This document shows positions 4,161 to 9,420 of a stretch of DNA of 9,420 bases, piece after piece; within the stretch, counting starts at the first letter, position 1; every line of letters begins with the position of its first letter. This stretch comes from DATJPY01 sp035506135 (lineage in GTDB: Bacteria > Myxococcota_A > UBA9160 > PR03). The notes beneath the pieces are model-generated. The model was given only the letters and a program-made list of their open reading frames with translations, was not told the origin of the DNA and made no database searches. Location: NCBI GenBank assembly GCA_035506135.1, contig DATJPY010000097.1, positions 1 to 9,420 of the forward strand, written 5' to 3'. A program made the position numbers and the translations under genes.

Positions 4161-6305
4161 TTGAGCAACGACCGGAGCTACGTGACCCGCGGCGGCGTGC
4201 GCGTCGAGCGCGAGGTCGAGGAGATCGACGGCGCCGCCGCGCTCGATGCGCTGACGGCGTCTCTCGACGAGCGGCGCGGCGCGCTGCTCGCGTCGAGCTA
4301 CGAGTATCCGGGGCGCTACACGCGCTGGGACATGGGCTTCGTCGATCCGCCGCTGGCCGTCATCGGGCGCGGGCGGGGGGCGAGCGTCGAGGCGCTGAAT
4401 CCGCGCGGCCGCGTCCTGCTTCCGGCGGTCGCGCGCGCGCTCGCGGCGCTGCCCGCCGTCGCGTCCACCGCGTCCGAGGCCGACTCGGTGCGCTGCGTGC
4501 TGCGCGAGCCCGCCGGGCGCTTCTCCGAGGAGGAGCGCAGCAAGCAGCCCTCGGTGTTCTCGCTGCTGCGCGCGGTGGTCGATCTGTTCTTCTCGGACGC
4601 TGACTCGCATCTCGGCCTCTACGGCGCCTTCGGCTACGACCTCGCCTTCCAGTTCGAGCCGCTCCGCCTGCGGCTCGAGCGGCCGGCGGCGCAGCGCGAC
4701 CTCGTGCTGTTCCTGCCCGACGAGCTGATCGTCGTCGACCATCGCCGCGAGCTGGCGAGCCGACGCCGCTACGAGTTCGAGGTGGACGGCCGCTCGACGC
4801 GCGGCCTCGCCCGCGGCGGTGAGGCGCATCGCTTCGCCGGTCCGGGCAGGGTCGCCCGCCCGTGCGATCACGCGCCCGGCGAGTACGCCGACCTGGTGCG
4901 CACCGCGAAGGAGTCGTTCCGGCGCGGCGATCTCTTCGAGGTGGTGCCGGGCCAGACCTTCTTCGAGGCCGCCGCCGCCTCGCCGGCCGAGACCTTCCGC
5001 CGGCTGCGCACGCGCAACCCGTCGCCGTACGGCTTCCTCATGAACCTCGGCGACGACGAGTGGCTGGTCGGCGCGTCGCCCGAGATGTACGTGCGGGTCG
5101 AGGGGCGCCGCGTCGAGACCTGCCCGATCTCCGGCACCGTGCGGCGGGGCCGCGACGCCATCGAGGACGCCGAGCAGATCAAGGCGTTGATCACGTCGGA
5201 GAAGGACGAGTCGGAGCTCACGATGTGCACCGACGTCGACCGCAACGACAAGTCGCGCATCTGCGAGCCGGGCTCGGTGCGCGTGATCGGGCGCCGGCAG
5301 ATCGAGCTCTACTCGCGGCTGATCCACACCGTCGACCACGTGGAGGGCACGCTGCGGCCGGGGTTCGACGCGCTCGACGCGTTCTTGTGCCATGCGTGGG
5401 CGGTCACGGTGACGGGGGCGCCCAAGACATGGGCGATGCAGTTCCTCGAGGACCACGAGCGCAGCGCGCGCGCGTGGTACGGCGGCGCGGTCGGCCTGAT
5501 CGGCTTCGACGGCAACCTGAACACGGGTCTCACGCTGCGGACGATCCGCGTCCGCGGCGGGGTGGCGGAGGTGCGCGCCGGCGCGACGCTGCTCTACGAC
5601 TCCGACCCGGAGGCCGAGGAGGAGGAGACCCACGTCAAGGCGTCGGCGCTGCTCGACGCGATCCGCCGGCCGGCCGGCGTCGAGCTCGAGGTGCCGCGCC
5701 GCTACGAGAGCCGCGTCGGGGAGGGCCGCCGCATCCTGCTGGTCGACCACCAGGACTCCTTCGTCCACACGCTGGCCAACTACCTGCGGCAGACCGGCGC
5801 CGAGGTGTCGACGTGGCGATCGGGCTTCCCGCTAGCCGAGCTCGACGCGCTGCGGCCCGACCTCGTGGTCCTCTCGCCGGGACCCGGAGCGCCCGCCGAC
5901 TTCGACGTCTCCGGGACGCTGGCCGCGCTCGCGGATCGACACCTTCCGGTGTTTGGCGTATGCCTCGGCCTGCAGGGGATGGTCGAGCACTTCGGCGGGG
6001 AGCTCGGCGTGCTCGGGGTGCCGGTGCACGGCAAGCCGTCGTGGATCGAGGTGCGTGGCGGGCGGCTCTGGGACGGGATGCCGAAGCGCTTCCGAGCCGG
6101 CCGCTACCACTCGCTCCACGCGCTGCGCGACGCCTTCCCCGCGGAGCTGCGCATCACGGCCGAGAGCGACGACGGCGTGGTGATGGCGATCGAGCACGAG
6201 CGGCTGCCGATCGCGGCCGTGCAGTTCCACCCGGAGTCGATCCTGACGCCGGGGGATCTGGGACTGAAGCTGCTCGCGAACGCGGTCGCGCGGCTCTGCC
6301 GCTGA
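4161..6305 (+). CDS. trpEG: Fused anthranilate synthase TrpE-TrpG
   Basis: The 714-residue enzyme makes anthranilate from chorismate and glutamine, the first committed step of tryptophan synthesis, with both subunits in one chain. TrpE part (about 1-510): Trp-binding region ASSYEYPGRYTRWD (44-57), PISGT (322-326), the DVDRNDKSR motif (358-366), HAWAVTVTGAPK (411-422) and AEVRAGATLLYDSDPEAEEEE near its end. TrpG part (about 523-714): ILLVDHQDSFVHTLANYLR, the oxyanion segment SPGPGAP, nucleophile Cys601 in GVCLGLQ, and His690/Glu692 in FHPES complete the glutamine amidotransferase triad. Sequence and length match the fused form known from Rhizobium and Azospirillum. The start is TTG with AGGAGA 6 nt upstream. 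It is preceded by a trp attenuator, and feedback inhibition by Trp is likely. No other trp gene follows; the next gene is convergent, 13 bp away. Confidence 0.96.
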   Translation: MSNDRSYVTRGGVRVEREVEEIDGAAALDALTASLDERRGALLASSYEYPGRYTRWDMGFVDPPLAVIGRGRGASVEALNPRGRVLLPAVARALAALPAVASTASEADSVRCVLREPAGRFSEEERSKQPSVFSLLRAVVDLFFSDADSHLGLYGAFGYDLAFQFEPLRLRLERPAAQRDLVLFLPDELIVVDHRRELASRRRYEFEVDGRSTRGLARGGEAHRFAGPGRVARPCDHAPGEYADLVRTAKESFRRGDLFEVVPGQTFFEAAAASPAETFRRLRTRNPSPYGFLMNLGDDEWLVGASPEMYVRVEGRRVETCPISGTVRRGRDAIEDAEQIKALITSEKDESELTMCTDVDRNDKSRICEPGSVRVIGRRQIELYSRLIHTVDHVEGTLRPGFDALDAFLCHAWAVTVTGAPKTWAMQFLEDHERSARAWYGGAVGLIGFDGNLNTGLTLRTIRVRGGVAEVRAGATLLYDSDPEAEEEETHVKASALLDAIRRPAGVELEVPRRYESRVGEGRRILLVDHQDSFVHTLANYLRQTGAEVSTWRSGFPLAELDALRPDLVVLSPGPGAPADFDVSGTLAALADRHLPVFGVCLGLQGMVEHFGGELGVLGVPVHGKPSWIEVRGGRLWDGMPKRFRAGRYHSLHALRDAFPAELRITAESDDGVVMAIEHERLPIAAVQFHPESILTPGDLGLKLLANAVARLCR

Positions 6306-6318
6306 CCCGCCCGCCGGC

Positions 6319-8181
6319 TCACTGGAGGCGGTAGTCGACGCGAGCGGGCCGCGCGCGGCTCTCGGAGACGTCGCGGGCGAGGTCGTCGGGAGACTGCAGG
6401 AAGGGACGCCCCGCGCGATAGAGCGCCACGCGCTGCGCGATCTGATCCGCCAGCGCCGCGTCCGTGCCGCGGGCCAGCTCCACGGCCCGCTCGCCGACGC
6501 GCGCCGCCAGGTCGAAGCGGAGCGCGGACGCGTACGCCGCCGCCAGCGTGTCGAGCGCCCAGGGCTCCTGCATGCTCGTCGCGCGCGCGTTCATCTCTGC
6601 GAGCTGCACGGCCTGCAACGCGTCGCGCAGCGTCGCGTCGGGCGTGGTAGCGCGCAGCCAGGCCAGGTTGTTGGCCGCCTCCATCGAGCTCGGCTCGAGC
6701 TTGAGGGCGTGCTCGTACGCGCCGATCGCGGGCGCGAGCGCGCCGCGCCGCTGCGCGATCCAGCCCTTCGCGCTCCACGAGTCGGCGCTCGGGAAGAGCG
6801 CGAGGGCGCGATCGGCCTCGCGCTCCGCGCCATCGAGGTCGCGCTGCCGTGCCTTCAGGAGCGCGAGCTGCGCGCGCAGGCTCGGGCTGTCGCGGCCCAT
6901 CCACACCAGCCGCTCGAGCGAGCGCTCCGCGGCGTCGACGTCGTCGCGGGCGAGGGCGGGGCGGAAGCCCAGCTCGAGCTCCAGCACCGGCCCGGCGATC
7001 GCCAGCGCGCACACGGCTCCCACCGCCCAGAGCGCCGCGGCGAAGGCGCGGCGCGGCGGCCGCCGCGCGGGCGCCTGCGGCGCGCCCTCGCTCGCCGACC
7101 GGAGGAGGACGCGCGCCACGCGCCCGTCGCGCAGCTTCCAGATCGCGCCGTCGAGGACGAAGTGGTGGAGATTGACCGCAGCGGAGATCAGCGCGGACAG
7201 GCCCAGGTCGTAGGGCACGCGCCCGAATACGCCCGGCGCGAGCGCCAGCGCCGGCAGGGCCCAGATCGCCGCCCCGGAGAGCACGCACTTCGCGAGATAG
7301 AGCGGCTGGCGGCCGGCGGCGGCCCGCTGGCGCGCGTAGTAGGCCGAGATCCACAGGTACTGGATGGAGTGACCGATGGCGACCCACAGGAATGCGTAGG
7401 CCGCCTGCTCGAGGCCCAGCGGCTCCACGCCCGTCAACAGCTGATAGTGTCGGACGAGCGCGGGCACCGCGAACCAGAGCGCCTGCGTCGCGACCAGCGC
7501 GGCGGCGGGTCCGAGCTGGCGCGGGCGCGCCGTCCGGAGGAGCACGGCGGCTGCGGCGATCGTCGCCGCCGCGTACGCCGCGCCGACCACGGCGAAGCCG
7601 GCGCGGCACCACGCGTCGGGGATGCCGAGCGGAATGAAGTGGTACACCGAGCCGCCGAAGCCGGTCGGGGCGTACTGTCCGGCCGGGCGCTGCCCGTGGA
7701 CCGCGAGCACGGTGAGCACGAACGACAGGAAGAAGGAGGCGTAGACGACGCGCTTCGCGACCGGCGAGATCGGAACGCCGGCGCGGCGCATGAACATCAG
7801 CGCGATGCCGTAGTTCTGCCCGGTGTAGTGCCACGGGCTCCAGGTGAGCATGAGCGTGAGCAGGAGCGAGCCGACGAAGGGCCGAACCAGGGCGATCGCG
7901 AAGAGCGAGGCGATCAGCGCGGTGAGCCAGACCGCAAAGAGGGCGTAGGCGCGCCGGTCCTCGGTCCGCTCGTAGACACGCAGCAGCGTCGCGCCGTAGT
8001 GGGGTGTCCCTGAGACCAGCAGCAGGAGCGGGCCGTACTCGAAGGGGATCGCGCCCCGCACCGACGGGCCGGCGAAGGCGAGGGCGCCGAAGACGGCGGC
8101 GTAGCCGAGGCCGCAGCCCAGCAGCAGGTCGGGCAGCGGCCCGAAGAGCCAGGGCGGGCGGGGCGCCGACGGGGTGGACAT
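6319..8181 (-). CDS. Polytopic membrane protein with His motifs and C-terminal TPR domain
   Basis: The 620-residue protein has two parts. Residues about 12-405 contain roughly ten or eleven hydrophobic segments with His-bearing motifs in or beside them: TPHYGAT (His61), WHYTGQNYG (117-125), VYHFIPLG (His181), GHSIQYLW (270-277) and NLHHFVLDGAIWKLR (337-351). Such His/Asp clusters could bind a metal or haem, but I do not recognise the family and assign no reaction. Residues about 433-573 form three or four TPR-like helical pairs (LKLEPSSMEAANNLAWLRA, LDTLAAAYASALRFDLAARVGERAVELA), which would lie outside the membrane and bind a partner. The ATG at 8181 is chosen because a short polar N-terminus then leads into the first helix; its ribosome-binding site is weak. 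It follows the esterase on the same strand after 35 bp, so the two are probably co-transcribed. Confidence 0.8.
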   Translation of the reverse strand: MSTPSAPRPPWLFGPLPDLLLGCGLGYAAVFGALAFAGPSVRGAIPFEYGPLLLLVSGTPHYGATLLRVYERTEDRRAYALFAVWLTALIASLFAIALVRPFVGSLLLTLMLTWSPWHYTGQNYGIALMFMRRAGVPISPVAKRVVYASFFLSFVLTVLAVHGQRPAGQYAPTGFGGSVYHFIPLGIPDAWCRAGFAVVGAAYAAATIAAAAVLLRTARPRQLGPAAALVATQALWFAVPALVRHYQLLTGVEPLGLEQAAYAFLWVAIGHSIQYLWISAYYARQRAAAGRQPLYLAKCVLSGAAIWALPALALAPGVFGRVPYDLGLSALISAAVNLHHFVLDGAIWKLRDGRVARVLLRSASEGAPQAPARRPPRRAFAAALWAVGAVCALAIAGPVLELELGFRPALARDDVDAAERSLERLVWMGRDSPSLRAQLALLKARQRDLDGAEREADRALALFPSADSWSAKGWIAQRRGALAPAIGAYEHALKLEPSSMEAANNLAWLRATTPDATLRDALQAVQLAEMNARATSMQEPWALDTLAAAYASALRFDLAARVGERAVELARGTDAALADQIAQRVALYRAGRPFLQSPDDLARDVSESRARPARVDYRLQ

Positions 8182-8216
8182 CGGCGGAGAGTCTACATCC
8201 GCGCGCCCCGGCGGGT

Positions 8217-9146
8217 CTACGCGAGCGCGGTGCGCAGCGCGCTGCCGATCTGCTCCACGGCGCGCTGGCCGGCGTCGAGCAGCTCGAACATCGACACGAA
8301 GCCGTGGATCTGGCCGTCGTAGCGCGAGAGCTGGCTGGGCACGCCCGCCTCGGCGAGCCGCGCCGCGTACGCCTCGCCCTCGTCGCGCAGAGGGTCGTAC
8401 TCCGCGGTGACGACGAGCGCGGGCGGGAGCTCGCCAAACTTCTCGGCGCACAGCGGCGACGCGTAGGGGTCCGAGCGCCGCGCGCGATCGGGCACGTAGT
8501 GGTCCCAGAACCAGCGCATCGCGTCGCGGGTGAGCATGTAGCCCTCGGCGTTGTCGCGGTACGAGGGCGTCTCGAAGTCTGCGTTCGTGACCGGATAGAT
8601 CAGCGTCTGCTGGCGCAGCGCCGGACCGCCGAGGTTGCGCGCCATCAGGGCGACCACCGCCGCGAGGTTGCCGCCTGCGCTGTCGCCCGCCACGGCGAGG
8701 CGCGCGCCGTCGGCGCCGATCTCCGCGGCGTGATCGGCGACCCAGCCCGCGGCGGCGTAGCAGTCCTCGGCTGCCGCGGGGAAGTGGTGCTCGGGAGCGA
8801 GTCGATAGTCGACCGAGACGACGACGGCGCGCGCGCGGTTGGCGAGCGCGCGGCAGAGGTTGTCGTGCGTGTCGGGGCTTCCGATCACCCAGCCGCCGCC
8901 GTGGAAGTAGACGACGGCCGGCGCCGGCGGTCGCGCCGCCTCCGGCGTGTACACGCGCACGGGCAGCGCGCCGCCCGGACCGGGAATCGTGCGGTTCTCG
9001 ATGCGGGCGACCGGCTCGCCGGGCAGCGGCATGCGCATCGAGTCGAACGCCTTGCGGGCCTCCGCAGGCGTCGAATCCTCGACGGCGAGGCCGCCCTGCG
9101 CGGTGAGCTGGTCGAGCACGAACTTCGCCTGGGGATCGAGCGGCAT
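8217..9146 (-). CDS. HSL-family (family IV) alpha/beta-hydrolase esterase
   Basis: The 309-residue protein is a typical hormone-sensitive-lipase-like esterase, probably cytosolic since no signal peptide is seen. Motifs in order: VVYFHGGGWVIGS with the oxyanion HGGG at 82-85, DYRLAPEHHFPAA (113-125), GDSAGGN with nucleophile Ser156, EYDPLRDE with Asp251 and GQIHGF with His281, so the catalytic triad is complete. Family members hydrolyse short- to medium-chain carboxylic esters; the natural substrate is not readable. The ATG at 9146 has GGAGG (9157-9153) 6 nt upstream. It is first in a two-gene unit with the membrane-TPR protein. Upstream it borders a non-coding region that ends in a tandem repeat. 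Confidence 0.94.
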   Translation of the reverse strand: MPLDPQAKFVLDQLTAQGGLAVEDSTPAEARKAFDSMRMPLPGEPVARIENRTIPGPGGALPVRVYTPEAARPPAPAVVYFHGGGWVIGSPDTHDNLCRALANRARAVVVSVDYRLAPEHHFPAAAEDCYAAAGWVADHAAEIGADGARLAVAGDSAGGNLAAVVALMARNLGGPALRQQTLIYPVTNADFETPSYRDNAEGYMLTRDAMRWFWDHYVPDRARRSDPYASPLCAEKFGELPPALVVTAEYDPLRDEGEAYAARLAEAGVPSQLSRYDGQIHGFVSMFELLDAGQRAVEQIGSALRTALA

Positions 9147-9220
9147 CGCGGGCCTCCACGTGTGAGGACACGGTATCCCGTCGCCTCCGGGGCAACCAGA
9201 CCGCCTGGATCATCCCGCAA

Positions 9221-9239
9221 GCGGCGCCGAAGGCGCCGC
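9221..9239. other. Perfect 8-bp hairpin at the edge of the tandem repeat
   Basis: GCGGCGCC (9221-9228), a GAA loop and GGCGCCGC (9232-9239) form a perfect stem. It spans the junction between unique DNA and the first 74-bp repeat unit; in the second unit the left arm differs, so the full stem is unique to this copy. There is no T-run on either side, so it is not a convincing intrinsic terminator. Confidence 0.4.
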
Positions 9240-9420
9240 GCGCAGCGAGGCGAAGCCGAGCGAAGTCAACAGACGTGCTGCAGCTCAGCAACCCAACCGG
9301 CCGAAGGCGCCGCGCGCAGCGAGGCGAAGCCGAGCGAAGTCAACAGACGTGCTGCAGCTCAGCAACCCAACCGGCCGAAGGCGCCGCGCGCAGCGAGGCG
9401 AAGCCGAGCGAAGTCAACCG
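9226..9420. repeat. 74-bp-period tandem repeat (2 full units plus a partial third)
   Basis: The block beginning GCCGAAGGCGCCGCGCGC recurs at 9226, 9300 and 9374, exactly 74 bp apart. Units 1 and 2 look identical except at their outer boundary. The third copy matches for its first 45 bases (to 9418) and then differs in the last two bases before the window ends, so the array may continue with variant units or stop. Seventy-four is not a multiple of three and no frame with a plausible start crosses it, so it is non-coding. Each unit contains a TGCTG-CAGCT-CAGCA short inverted repeat and a run of GCGAGGCGAAGCCGAGCGAAG-like near-repeats. The stretch 9158-9225 between the esterase ribosome-binding site and the array shows no other feature I can support. 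Confidence 0.9.

Noticed and set aside
2631..5768. A 1045-codon open frame on the - strand.
   Set aside because: It lies opposite the threonine aldolase and trpEG, both with full motifs, and reads as low-complexity Arg/Ala/His-rich protein; long antisense frames are expected at this GC content.
6104..8437. A 777-codon - strand frame, and the upstream extension of the membrane-protein frame to 9291.
   Set aside because: The first is an Arg/Ala-rich shadow of the membrane-TPR gene in another frame. The extension overlaps the esterase, which has its own complete motifs and ribosome-binding site; the real membrane protein starts at 8181.
9159..9172. CGTGT-GAGG-ACACG inverted repeat just upstream of the esterase ribosome-binding site.
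   Set aside because: Only 5-bp arms with no promoter or conservation evidence; too weak to call an operator.
9226..9420. The repeat array as a possible CRISPR.
   Set aside because: The whole 74-bp unit is repeated without unique spacers between conserved repeats, and no cas genes are seen.

Overview
The window is a very GC-rich chromosomal stretch with strong G/C preference at third codon positions. It reads as a Deltaproteobacteria-like lineage such as Myxococcota or Binatota/Desulfobacterota. This is inferred from the base composition, the Cys-bounded DGxDNDGDG repeats with a Cys + hydrophobic + Arg-cluster C-terminus, and a fused TrpE-TrpG anthranilate synthase; the taxon cannot be fixed from sequence alone. 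Genes are tightly packed and nothing looks phage- or transposon-derived.

Left part (1-2709): the end of an exported Asp/Cys-rich repeat protein with a surface-sorting-like tail, then a TesB-like acyl-CoA thioesterase on the + strand. Convergent to it, on the - strand, is a pair in which an AqpZ-type aquaporin is followed by a secreted DUF1028 (Ntn-hydrolase-like) protein. A divergent intergenic region (2710-2882) holds a 12-bp perfect palindrome and a probable 39-codon leader ORF whose stop overlaps the start of a low-specificity L-threonine aldolase.

Centre (2883-6305): threonine aldolase, then a 192-bp gap containing what looks like a complete ribosome-mediated tryptophan attenuator. It has a 14-residue leader peptide with three consecutive Trp codons, a 9-nt strand 2 identical to strand 4, a matching strand 3, and an 11-bp terminator hairpin. 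It precedes trpEG, a single 714-residue anthranilate synthase carrying both the chorismate-binding and the glutamine amidotransferase parts. The logic reads directly from the sequence: low charged tRNA-Trp stalls the ribosome on the Trp codons and leaves strand 2 free to sequester strand 3; high Trp lets the ribosome reach the stop codon, which overlaps strand 2, so the terminator forms. This is the most notable element in the window.

Right part (6319-9420): a - strand pair, an HSL-family (HGGG/GDSAGG) esterase followed by a 620-residue polytopic membrane protein with conserved-looking His motifs and a C-terminal TPR domain of unknown function. The last ~195 bp is a 74-bp-period tandem repeat in non-coding DNA that runs to the window edge.
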